Origin: Stereocaulon alpinum
Lineage: Eukaryota > Ascomycota > Lecanoromycetes > Lecanorales > Stereocaulaceae
Direction of reading: 5' to 3'
NCBI GenBank assembly: GCA_018257865.1
Contig: JAEUBA010000001.1
Coordinates: 682,001 to 746,000 of the forward strand
DNA: 64,000 bases
In this document: positions 45,148 through 55,403 of the stretch, in pieces
Layout of the letters: every line of letters begins with the position of its first letter
How positions within the stretch are numbered: the first letter of the stretch is position 1
Translations under genes and position numbers: made by a program
Notes under the pieces: model-generated
The model's database searches: none
Seen by the model: only the letters and a program-made list of their open reading frames with translations
What the model was told of the DNA's origin: nothing

Positions 45148-45688
45148 GATGGTTGAAATGACGAAGAACACGAGATACACATGAAGAAATGTCTGAAAGC
45201 TCTAAGACGCTCGGCAGCGTGAATCCCCCACATGTTCTCATATCTCCAATCCTTGATATTCTCTGCTCTTCTTATGCTTGGGTCGTTCATTTGCTTAATT
45301 GGCAAGAGTGGTTTCCATTCCCAGTTTTTTTAGTGTTCTGAGCTCAATCCCTTTAGGCAGCTCGAAACACCAGCTTGTTTTAGCGTCTGTTCGATCAAGT
45401 CTAGCACTGATAAGGGGCATATGCTCTTATCAGGATTCCCACGCCCAGATTTCATGGCCTCAGTATCTTGCAGATCAATGGAACGTTGCGTAGCCTGACC
45501 CAGAGATGCTTAATTCGCGGGGTCATGCTAGTTGGGTTCCCTTTCCCCGCTATGCCGCGTGTATTTCGTCAACCCTTCCTCCTCTCCGTATCTCCATCTC
45601 CAATTCGGCTACCCTCCTCCATTGATTATATCGACTTTGTCTAGACATCTGCCAGTCGTACACTCTGAGTCTTCTCAATACCTGCATC
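45148..45688. other. intergenic, no gene seen
   Basis: 541 bp before the formamidase start, with pyrimidine-rich tracts near 45570-45640. Nothing else recognised. Confidence 0.55.
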
Positions 45689-47156
45689 ATGGGCATGACA
45701 GAGATCCGAACGGCTCTCAAGGTCGACTTGAAGAAGCCTGCTGATCAACAGCCTGTTCTCCATGTATGTCTAACCCCTCCCACTGTATGTATCCAAGCTC
45801 CCTGCTAACTCTCCTCAGAACAGATGGCATCCAGACGGTACACCAGCCCGAGGCTACGTTTATGACTACCATTGACTCGTCCCACAGTTCCCTCCGCCGC
45901 CAAGGTCAAAGATGGGGAGATCGTCAAGATCGAATGCCTGGATTGGACAGGAGGGCAGATTGGCAACAATGACAGTGCAGACGACATGAAGAACATCGAC
46001 TTGACCAAGGTCCACTACCTCTCCGGCCCATTCGAAGTCGAGAACGCAGAGCCAGGAGACCTCCTAATCGTCGAGATCCAAGACGTGCAGCCCTTCCAAG
46101 AGCAGCCTTGGGGCTTTACCGGCGTGTTCGACAAGAGCAACGGCGGTGGCTTCCTCGACGAGATCTACCCCCATGCGTACGCCTTCTCCCCCTCACCTTC
46201 CCAATCACATCCGCTAACCACAACCGCCCCAGTGCCAAAGCGATCTGGGACTTTGAAGGCATCTTCTGCTCCTCCCGCCATCTCCCCCACATCCGTTTCC
46301 CAGGCTTGATCCACCCCGGCATCATGGGCTGTGCGCCCTCCCCCGAACTTCTCGCGACATGGAACCGCCGCGAAGCCGAACTCATCTCAACCACCAAACT
46401 CGAACGCATCGTCGCCAAACCCCCGGAGCCCACGAACGTCCACGCCGGCTCCGCGTCCGAGGAGATAAAGCAAAAGGTCGGCAAAGAAGGCGCACGTACA
46501 ATTCCCGGTCGTCCCGAACACGGAGGAAATTGCGATATCAAAAACCTGAGCCGAGGCAGCAAGACATTCCTCCCCATCCACGTCCCAGGGGCGAAATTCT
46601 CCGTCGGAGATCTACATTTCTCCCAGGGTGATGGGGAAATCAGTTTCTGTGGAGCCATTGAGATGGCCGGAGTAATCACGCTAAAACTCAGCGTGATGAA
46701 GAACGGAATGAAAGACTTGGACATGAAGAGTCCGCTCTTCTTGCCCGGACCCGTGGAGCCGCATTATGGGCCCAGCAGATATCTGACGTTCGAGGGCTTT
46801 AGCGTCGATGAGAAGGGCGTGCAGCACTATCTGGATGCTACGGTTGCGTACAGGCAGGCTACGCTACGATGCATTGAGTATTTGAGACGTTATGGATATA
46901 GTGATTATCAGGTGTATTTGATGCTGAGTTGTGCGCCTATTCAGGGCCATGTGGGGGGGTTGGTCGATGTGAGTGTTTTCTCCATAATGCTATAGTCCCA
47001 TGTATCCTCCATGACTGCAATACTGATCGGTGCTAGATTCCCAACGCTTGCATGACGTTGGGGCTCCCGATGGATATCTTCGACTTCGATATCTCGCCAT
47101 TGAGTGGCACCCCGAAGAAGCTGGATATGGGTACTTGTGCTTTTGCGAGCAGTTAG
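45689..47156 (+). CDS. fmdS: formamidase
   Basis: Exons 45689..45763, 45819..45837, 45888..46176, 46233..46968 and 47037..47156, 412 aa, standard for the acetamidase/formamidase family. Formamidase hydrolyses formamide to ammonia and formate for nitrogen supply; in Aspergillus fmdS is under nitrogen repression. Family blocks: NRWHPD, ECLDWTGGQIGNNDSADD, HYLSGPFEVENAEPGDLL, QPWGFTGVFDKSNGGGFL, HPGIMGCAPSPELL, RTIPGRPEHGGNCDIKNL, LPIHVPGAKFSVGDLHFSQG and the end AFASS. Exon 2 has only 19 nt, coding NRWHPD. It converges on the CUE-domain gene with 264 bp between stops. Confidence 0.95.
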
Positions 47157-47420
47157 GCACCAAATCTGTCACGGTCGAGGTGAACTGTTGGAGGACAACA
47201 CATCAATTCTAGGGACGTTGCCGGGATCTAGGCAGTGCCTTACGACAGAACCTCACTCGGCTCTACTCTTGTACATAGCTTTTAGTAAGCCAATCGAGCA
47301 GCGTCAAGTACACTTTCACGAACGTTGGAGCTATCCAACTATGAACTTCTCTTCGTCAACGCTACCTTTCGCCATGCTAATGGGTAAATCCCCCCCCAAA
47401 TGCCTCGTCCTAAGTAGACT

Positions 47421-49361
47421 CTACCCCGGAAACCCACCCCTAGCCATCTTCTTAGCCCTCTGATCCCGCCGATTATGATTAGCTCTCGACCCCTTATTCG
47501 CATCCTTCCTCTGCCTCGCAACCTGCGTCCCTTTATCATCAGCCGGTCCAGCAATCCCTGAACCCTCCCTCCACTGTCCTCCTCCCCTTCCTCTTCCCCT
47601 TGCCCTACCACCCCCCCCGCCCCTCACTGCACCACCAACATCACTATCCTCGGTTCCTTCGGTTCCGGAATCACCTCTCCATGCTGTCCCTTCGAGTGCT
47701 CGTTGCGAGGGTTTCTGACTACCACCGCCCATTTCGAATTTCGCTTCTAGACGCCTCAGTCTCTTGGGATCTCGGGCAATCATGATGGCCCAGCCTTCGA
47801 TTGCTTCGTCGGTCATTCCCGTCTCGGTCCTTAGCGCCGCTCGGCCTTTTCCTCGTCGAGTTTCTGCGTCGCGGTTGAAGAGGCTGGGAGTCATTTTATG
47901 TGCGTTGAATAAGGTTTCTTCATGCATTTCTTGTCTTAGGTCGGCTGCATTCTCGTCATTAGTCGTGTCTACTGTGCCGCCTACATCCTCTACGTCGTAA
48001 GTGTCATCTCGCTCATCGTCATCTGAGTCGAATGCTGCGAGGGCGGAGAGGATAGCTGCTTTTTGGCTCGTGGAGCGCTCTGAAGAGAGGAGCTGGTCTG
48101 CTGTGACGTCTTCTTTCTTGCCCAGACGGAGCTTGGAAGTATCGACGGCAAGGCGGTCGAAGTCATCGTCATCGTAGATGTTACGGCGAGTAGGTAGGAG
48201 TGGTGGTGTAGAGTGAGGCGCTAAATCTGGAGCAAGGTCGTGGGTTTGCGGCGTTGCAGCGTGGGGGATCTCTTCCTTCCTGTCCAGCTCCCGTAAATGT
48301 GCTGGTAGATCGTCATTGAGGAGATGGTCTGTGACTTGTGCGGTGTCATCATTGTATTCGTCTAGTAGCTTGATGATGAATCCGGAACCTAGGTCTGGGA
48401 AGAGATCTTGGACTTGAGATACTAGACTGAACTTGTGAACATGCACGTTGCCTAATGCTCCGTGACCATATTCGTCGTTGGCTCGTCCTTTGCCTTTGTC
48501 GAGCTTTCTCCTAATGGGTCGCTTGGACTTGCCGTTAGGGGTTTTCTCGTAGGTTTGTAGGTATTCGATAAGGGATTTGGCCCTTCCAGAATCTTGACCT
48601 GAGCTCCCATCCCGCATCTTGCGTAGAAACGGTGTTGATTCGACCAGCGCCTTTACCAGTGCTGTAGTTTTGAGACTGTACAAGTGATCTAAAAGGGTGG
48701 ATGTCTTGGGCTCGGGCCCCATCAGACTTGTCAGGCTGAAGTATACTACGGTTACTAGTTTCTGTCTCAGATTGGGCCCTACCCTGTCATATGCGCTGGA
48801 AAGAGCATCGATTAGGTCAGAGCCAACCATCAGGAACTGGCCGTAATGGTGACATGCCCTAATCAAGGCTAAATCTGGCGTAAGGACTATTTCCACTCCC
48901 GGCTCTGTACCCTTGGTTTCCAATATCTTGATCAAAGTACGCTTATGAACCTCCAGAGAAGGGCTTCCATCCAGAATGTGGCCCCAAGTATCCTCGAGCA
49001 ATTGGGAGAGAGCCTTACTCTTCCCGTATACGAGACTTAAGTCTGTCAAAAATTCCCACTCCAATAACGGAGACGGAATAGGTCTTAAGACTGTCATTGT
49101 CCGGTGTGCGAGAAGAAAGCATTGTTGTCGTAGACGTAATGACTTTATATCTTTTGAAATTGGAGGTTCTTTGACATAAGAAACAAGAAACTGTGCGATG
49201 GGACGGCTTTTACTCGCTTCGATAGCGAACGCTTTTGCGGGTAATGTTAGATATCTTTCAATCAGAAAAATCCAAGAGTCAAGGCATAATTCCCATTCTT
49301 TAGGCATCATGCCTTGCCTTAGGCTTGCCGGCGGGACTGGTGCTAGAGCAGGAAGAGCCAT
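47421..49361 (-). CDS. CUE3: CUE-domain protein, ASCC2/Cue3-like
   Basis: Single exon, 646 aa. ASCC2/Cue3 (RQT3) is a ubiquitin-binding subunit of the ribosome quality-control trigger complex that splits collided ribosomes. The N-terminal 240 residues are helical and match the family (PKEWELCLDSWIFLIERYL). A CUE domain lies at about 311-355 (SLVSQVQDLFPDLGSGFII, LLDEYNDDTAQVTDHLL) with the expected FPDL and dileucine. The middle is acidic (TRRNIYDDDDFDRL), and an HKMTPSLFNRDAETRR motif is followed by helix MTDEAIEGWAIMIARDP. The tail is Gly/Arg-rich (RGGGGGRARGRGRGGG), suggesting RNA binding. The copia element sits 187 bp upstream of its start codon, so part of its promoter may be displaced. 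Confidence 0.88.
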   Translation of the reverse strand: MALPALAPVPPASLRQGMMPKEWELCLDSWIFLIERYLTLPAKAFAIEASKSRPIAQFLVSYVKEPPISKDIKSLRLRQQCFLLAHRTMTVLRPIPSPLLEWEFLTDLSLVYGKSKALSQLLEDTWGHILDGSPSLEVHKRTLIKILETKGTEPGVEIVLTPDLALIRACHHYGQFLMVGSDLIDALSSAYDRVGPNLRQKLVTVVYFSLTSLMGPEPKTSTLLDHLYSLKTTALVKALVESTPFLRKMRDGSSGQDSGRAKSLIEYLQTYEKTPNGKSKRPIRRKLDKGKGRANDEYGHGALGNVHVHKFSLVSQVQDLFPDLGSGFIIKLLDEYNDDTAQVTDHLLNDDLPAHLRELDRKEEIPHAATPQTHDLAPDLAPHSTPPLLPTRRNIYDDDDFDRLAVDTSKLRLGKKEDVTADQLLSSERSTSQKAAILSALAAFDSDDDERDDTYDVEDVGGTVDTTNDENAADLRQEMHEETLFNAHKMTPSLFNRDAETRRGKGRAALRTETGMTDEAIEGWAIMIARDPKRLRRLEAKFEMGGGSQKPSQRALEGTAWRGDSGTEGTEDSDVGGAVRGGGGGRARGRGRGGGQWREGSGIAGPADDKGTQVARQRKDANKGSRANHNRRDQRAKKMARGGFPG

Positions 49362-49543
49362 ATTGACTTAATGATCTCAATTATAGGTTCCCATTCAGTT
49401 GATGTCTTGGAGAAAACAGTAATTGTGTTGCATCTGGTCACAAAAACATTTGGAAGTCGTGACTGCATGGCTTGGCGGCACCAAACAGGCTAGCTCAGCC
49501 CTACGATACTCGTTACAAACCCCGGTCTGCTCGTTCCTGTTAC

Positions 49544-49548
49544 CCCAG
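49544..49548. repeat. target-site duplication, left copy
   Basis: CCCAG directly before the left LTR; the same five bases follow the right LTR at 54976-54980. Five-bp duplication is normal for LTR retrotransposon integration. Confidence 0.9.
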
Positions 49549-49762
49549 TGTCGGTAGAACCTACTGCTAGTAGGTTGTACTGAGTAGGTTGCTTGATCCC
49601 CTATTACCTGCCCCGGACAACCTGATTAGCAGGGTGTCTATTGGGCTTGGTAAACTAGGGATTGTCTTAATTCTAGCTAGGTGGATTATAGTGTTTTATA
49701 AAGGGGTTGCCAAGCCGGTTGCTAAGCCGGCGCTAAGGCTAATGTCTAAAGTTATACCAATA
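49549..49762 (-). repeat. left LTR (3' LTR in element orientation)
   Basis: 214 bp, starting TGTCGGTAG. Its inner half is mutated relative to the right LTR; its last eight bases read TACCAATA where the right LTR has TACCGACA. Confidence 0.95.
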
Positions 49763-50849
49763 CTAGCAAAACTTTTTAAAAGTTGAAAACACTGCTAATC
49801 AACTCCAATTAACTAAATAGTATAGGAAAAACAGTAGGCCTGCTAGGCTAAGTAACGCTGCAATTTAATTAGTCAGCTTGCAGTAAGTTCCTCCTTCTCC
49901 TTATAGGCTACAGTAAGGCTATCCTCCTCCTTATAGGTTATAGCCTACCTTTCTACCTAGGCGTTAGTCTTTAGCTTAATAGCGTTACTACTTACCAGCT
50001 ACTTTAACGCCTAGCAGTAGCGTTCCTTAGTTATAGTATCTACTAGGTTATAACTGCTATTAATCTACCGCACCTTATTAATCTCCCTTCTCTTATAGGA
50101 CTGCTGTAGTCCTATTATATTAATTATTAGGCGTTTCTCAGCGGTAGTACTGAGGCGTATAATATAATCGTATAGGGAATAGGAGTTAGTATATAGGATT
50201 AGTAGGATCTTTACCTAAGTAATAGTACTAATAGTAGACTATAGAGTAGTAGCGATATCAAACCCTACTACTATTATATATAACTTAGAGGTAAGTATAG
50301 ATCTTATAACCCTTTTATATTTAGTACTACTCTAGTAGATTATATTACTACTAATACTAATAGTTAACTTATCTAGCTGCTTCTTATTAGTAAGGATTAT
50401 AATATATCCGATCTAGGAGCTAAGGTTAGCGTTATTAGCGAAGGCCGTATTAATAAAGACTAGTAGTTTTAACTTCTTTAGAGTAAGCTTAACGAATTAT
50501 AGGCCTTAGCAGTAGTTCTCCTTTTACTAAACCAGCTATTTATTTAACTAATTAGCGTCTTCTTTCGCTGGGTGAGTAATCTAAGCGGCCTTTAATAGTG
50601 CGGAGGCTATCTCCGGTTAATATATAGAGGCTATATAGGCGCCTTAGGCTCTCTCCTTAATATATTACGATTTTATATCGCCGGCGGTATTAATTATATT
50701 AATCTTACTATATTACTGTTGCTACGAGAGCTTTAGAATATTACTATTACTAGAGATAGTTATACTATTAAATTATAGGTCTTTTTCTTTATCCAGCTTC
50801 TTAATTAGCTTTGCTGGAAAGCCTATATTAAGGTATACTTACTCTTCCA

Positions 50850-51060
50850 GCTCTAAGTATTCGGGTATTCCGTAAAATAGTAAGTTATTAGTCTATAAGC
50901 TAATAATTACCTACTTAGAGAATATTAGGCAGGGATTAAATAAGGAGATAGTAAGGCCCAGCTTTATAGTATAGTAGTTATAGTAGGTTTTAAACTAATA
51001 CGTCCCTACCTCTAGGACGCTATATAGCGGGCGGACCACCTTTAGTATATTATCTCCTAG
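50850..51060 (-). pseudogene. copia reverse transcriptase remnant
   Basis: The minus strand reads, through in-frame stops, a reverse-transcriptase stretch with FKTYYNYYTIKLGLT, a DPC-like NPCLIF block and a catalytic TDD site that appears as TNN (GAT to AAT changes). This is a copia-type arrangement; the exact domain limits are approximate. Confidence 0.75.
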
Positions 51061-52189
51061 GTCGGTGCCTTACGGCGGTTTTATATAAAATAGGCGGCTT
51101 AGTACTAAAGTTGACTGTATATAAGCTTATGAGATATCGCGTACGCAGAGAGCTCGTAGTAGGATAGCAGCGAGGTAAACGATAAGTCGTTAGCTAGCGC
51201 GTTAAATTATTAGCGACTACGTTAGTACCTCCTTCTTACCTCTATTATTATAAGCTTAGACGACTAGTCTAGACTTCTCAAATAGTATAGCGCTATCCTA
51301 CTTAATATTATCGATAAATTAGCAGCCGAAGATACGGGTATACGGCGGTAGGTCCTACCTACTAATAATCTTAAAGACTCCTTTAGTAATAAGGCCGTTA
51401 ATTTCTTTTCGGCGAGAGTTAATAAATAGGCTATTTAGCGACTAGATAGCGCCTTCTAACTAAAGCTTTATTAATAGCTCGATATCTAAGTGCTCCTTAT
51501 TAGTAAGGTAGGCGTAGCGGGTAGGTAGGCGTTATTATCGCTGTAGACGTTTAGTAGCAGCTTATGTTTCCGGATCCTTATTATCGCTATTTAGTAGCTC
51601 TGCGTTAGCCTCAGTTTCTGCCTTAGGTATCTAATTAGTTAACTCGAAGTAAGGCTTAACTAAGGTAATCCGGAAGGCTATAGGGCTGCTACTAAGTTTT
51701 ACTATACAGACTTAGTTATCTATAGTAAGTAGTTAATAGGGACCTTTCTATCCTTTATCTTCGCGCTAGACTAGGACGTTACTACCGACGGAAGTATCTA
51801 GGATAGCGTCGTTTTATAGACCGTTTTAATAGCGTAGGGCTTCTATAACGTCTCTTCTTGCTAATAAATTCGACGCTTCTTTTATTACCTATTTAATAGC
51901 CTTACCTCTTTCCGTAATTAATAGGTATATAGGGTCTAGCTTAGTAAGCCTTAGGAATATACTAAATAGGAGTAGTATAGGTATTAGCCCGTTAGGTCTA
52001 GCTATATTATTAATTGCCTTAACAGCTATTTATAAGACGAATTACTTACCTAGTAGTAGTAGGTCTTCGCGGATAATATTATAAGCACGTCTAAGAGGTG
52101 CGTAATATCGTTTAACTAGTCCTATTAAGTAGTGAGCTTCGATAGGGACGTATTTCACCTTAATTACTATCCCTTTTACCTTAGAGGCG

Positions 52190-52600
52190 AATTTAACGCT
52201 GGTGAATTACTTACCAGCGTCGTAGACTAGTATATCTGGTAGTCTAATATAGGTATTAATCTAGTAGGACCTTAGGGTATCCTAGACTATCTCTACTAAA
52301 ATATCCTTAAGAAAGCGGGCGGTCTGGAAGCGTATAGCCTCGTCGACTATATATAGGACTAAGGCCGCTAGATTATCTAAATATATAATATTAATTATCA
52401 CTAAGTGATTAAATTATAGGTCGTTTTTAATACTGAATTTAAATCTTCCTAGTAATCTTCTATATTTCTAGCAAGTTGAGCAAAACTTATATAGTCGATC
52501 GATTGCTATCTGGTCGAATTAGTAGCTAAAGCGCTTTAACAGGCGTGCTAGGCGTATTATAGATAGGTATCTAAAGCGGCGGTGCAGGCGGTGGAGTTCT
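52190..52600 (-). pseudogene. copia integrase remnant
   Basis: The minus strand reads ELHRLHRRFRY, then LYKFCSTC (the His/Cys zinc-binding part with His lost to Tyr), INIIYLDNLAALVLYIVDEA and RLPDILVYDAGK-FTSVKF, matching the D,D core of copia integrases. TAG and TAA codons interrupt it where Trp or Gln codons are expected. Confidence 0.85.
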
Positions 52601-53340
52601 TACTCTATTAGTTAGCTGTTTACCTCACCTACGTTATTAGTATAGGTGTTGATATAGGCGTTGGATAGCGAAGTTCCCTATATAAGGAAAGGGTAGCTGT
52701 ATAGCTAGGTAATAGGGACTTACTTGCTACTGCTAACTAGGCAGTTAGTTAAATTATTAAGATAATATCCTACCTAGTTGAGGTCTCGCAGGTAGAGAAG
52801 GAACGGCGTGTTAGCGTTAATAATATAGAATTCGATAGTCCTAATTAGCGATTAGACTGCAACGGTGCCTTTTAATAAGGCTTCGCTAATACCGAATTTA
52901 AACTTAGCGCTGCTAGCCTTATCGGTGTTGATATTGATATCTTACTTACGCCGCAGGGCTAAATATTAATTGAAGCCTGCGGAGGAGTTGTAGGAGGTAC
53001 TAGTATTAATTATAAGGCCTTGAAAGTAATCGTCGCCGTATCTGCTTAGTAGGCGGCGGGGGGTAGAATAATATAATTCTAATAGTAGTCTAGGGATATT
53101 AATATATAGATCTTAGGTAACTATCGCTTTTATAACGGCGTGTAGTGTAGCCTAGTCTGTTAGCCTGCGGTAGGCAGTCTTACCGTTAATAGCACCTATA
53201 GATATCAGAAACGATTCACCGTTATCATTTTAATTAGCTGGATTATCAGTAGTATTAGTAGTACTGCCGTTACTAATTTCTTCCTTTTCGCCTTCGAAAT
53301 CGGTGAGGTACTGTTTAAAGCTGCGTTAGCGTTCCTCCTT

Positions 53341-53395
53341 AGGGTAGTTAGTTAACTAACAGCCTTCTTTATCGCAGACGAAATAACGCTTTTTA
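53341..53395 (-). pseudogene. copia gag zinc knuckle remnant
   Basis: The minus strand reads KRYFVCDKEGC-LTNYPKEE, a CX2CX4HX4C-type knuckle of fungal copia gag in which Cys to Tyr, Trp to stop and His to Tyr are all single RIP-type changes. Gag therefore lies on the right, showing the element reads leftward. Confidence 0.75.
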
Positions 53396-54761
53396 GTAGT
53401 ATCGCCGTTAGGTTTGGGTTTACTTAGATATTAAGATCAGCTGCGGCTGCTGGAACCCTAGTAGCTAGTATCTTAGTTACTAGATCCTTAGTAGTAGTAG
53501 CGACGATCCGTATATATTATCTCGCTTAGTAGCTGAAGACTGCGTTGATCTTATATAGCTGTAGACGATCGGAGGTCTTAGACGAGATCTTATATAGAAG
53601 CTGGTAGTCTGCGGCAGGCGAATTCGTAGGTAGGTATAGACTTATAGGTAGTAATAATCCTCTAATAGATAAAGCTATCTTTATAAAGGCTATCGTCTAG
53701 ACTATATTATAGTTCTCTTAGTCTTAATATTATAGCGTCTAGGTACTTAGTCAGAGTCTTATCTTTATTACGGTTAATAAATAATTGCAGAGATATACTA
53801 TTCTATTCGTTTAGGCGAGTAATCTAGTATTCCCTTCCCTTAAAGTTAGCCTTAAATACGGCTCTTAGGGAGTCTAGGTTTATTACTAAGAAGGATAATT
53901 AGTTACTAAAGTAGAAGTTATATACGTCGCCGGTAAGTATATATCAAAAAGTAATATAAAGTTTTGTAAATAGTATCCCTGCGTTAGAGGCGTTAGCTAT
54001 AAATTAATTAAGCTTATAGTTAAATATATTATTCCTTCTATTATATTTTATCTCTTCTGTATAGAACTTAGTGAGAGTAGTAAGTTCCTAGGGAAAGCCT
54101 TACTCGTAGTAATTATCTAAGGCGATAGAGATCTTTATAGCGTTAATTAGGGCCGTCTAAAGTAGTATTTAGAGGCGTATAACGTTACTATTAGTAGCAG
54201 TCGTTGGGGCTATCTTAAAACCGGTTGGCGGTAGTATAATAATCTTAGGCAGCGGGGATATAGTATTATCTAAGGTAGGCGTATTATTACTAGGAATAGC
54301 GAGTCTTAGTAGTAGTACGTCCGTAGGCTATTCCTACTATAGTTAGACTAGCAGGCTTACTACGTACTTATAGATTAACGTCCCGTCCTTTAGTATATAG
54401 ACGCCGCGGTTGTATAGTAGGTTACGGAGGTTATAAATAGTATACTTCTCTACCTTACTAAGCGTCTACTCCTCCTAGTTATAGAAGTCTTCTTTAAGGT
54501 TTATCTATAGATTATATCCTCTTTCGTTATAGTCCTTATAGTAGGTTATCGCTTAGAGGACGTATATTATTAGGGCTTTTACAGTTACCTTATTAGGGTC
54601 TCTAAGGGCGATACTAGAGTTAGTTATAATACCCTTATCTCTAGCTTCTATAGCTTAGAGCTCTGCTACGGAGTTCGATATAGTATTATTAGTCTCGGTG
54701 TTTTAGTAATTAAGTTAGAAAATTTCGGTACCTTGCTGATCTAAGGTTGATAACTGATTAG

Positions 54762-54975
54762 TGTCGGTAGAACCTACTGCTAGTAGGTTATACTAAGTAG
54801 GTTGCTTAATCCCCTATTACCTACCCCGGACAACCTGATTAGCAGGGTGTCTATTAGGCTTGGTAAACTAGGGATTGTCTTGATTCTAGCTAGGTGGATT
54901 ATAGTGTTTTACAAAGGGGTTGCCAAGCCGGTTGCCAAGCCGGCGCCAAGGCCAATGTCCGAAGTTATACCGACA
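54762..54975 (-). repeat. right LTR (5' LTR in element orientation)
   Basis: 214 bp, TGTCGGTA at one end and TACCGACA at the other. Differs from the left LTR at 14 places, all transitions. Confidence 0.95.
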
Positions 54976-54980
54976 CCCAG

Positions 54981-55403
54981 GTTTAAGCGACACCTATGCA
55001 GATGCTGCTGCCAAAATATAACGACGACCTTGCAGCTCTAACGCTGGTATTACCCGGGACTCGGGCTCAAGGGTACCTCGTTCACGCTGAGGCACCAAAC
55101 CGTAATTCGCCAACCGAGATTAAAATTTCAATCACCATGGTGGAGCAAAGCCTGTGTAAAAAGCTAAAGTATTTCATTGGAGCTAATCTAACAATAATGC
55201 TACTAACGTACAGAAGGGCAAGAAAGTTCGCTACCGATGTTCTCAATCTCACTTCCAAACAACCCAATGTCAAGCCCTGAAAACTCAATCTATCGCCGTC
55301 AACAATCTGCCAAATCGAACGCTGCCAATGTCTCCAAATAACCTCCTTCCAACAATTCTCACATCCTCCATATTTCCCAAGTCAAACAACATCACTCATC
55401 CTT
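54981..55403. other. right flank of the element
   Basis: Ordinary base composition returns at once after the target duplication. The plus-strand ORF that begins in the LTR and runs to 55041 is an accident of the LTR. No gene recognised. Confidence 0.55.

Larger units (their letters stand above)
49549..54975 (-). mobile_element. full-length Ty1/copia LTR retrotransposon, RIP-mutated
   Basis: 5427 bp: two 214-bp LTRs (49549-49762 and 54762-54975) around a 4999-bp interior, flanked by the 5-bp duplication CCCAG. The right LTR keeps the terminal inverted repeat TGTCGGTA...TACCGACA. The interior is TA-rich and full of TAG/TAA. Read on the minus strand with RIP changes in mind, it gives, in order from the right, a gag zinc knuckle, an integrase core and a reverse transcriptase with a TxDD-type site mutated to TNN. 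Integrase before reverse transcriptase defines the copia group. Every frame is broken, so the copy cannot make its proteins. Mutations are of CpA-to-TpA type on both strands, the hallmark of RIP. Confidence 0.95.

Noticed and set aside
49589..49786. ORF of 65 codons in the left LTR, with a near-identical one at 54802-55041
   Set aside because: Both lie within the LTR and are antisense to the element. They match because the LTRs are copies, not because of coding selection.
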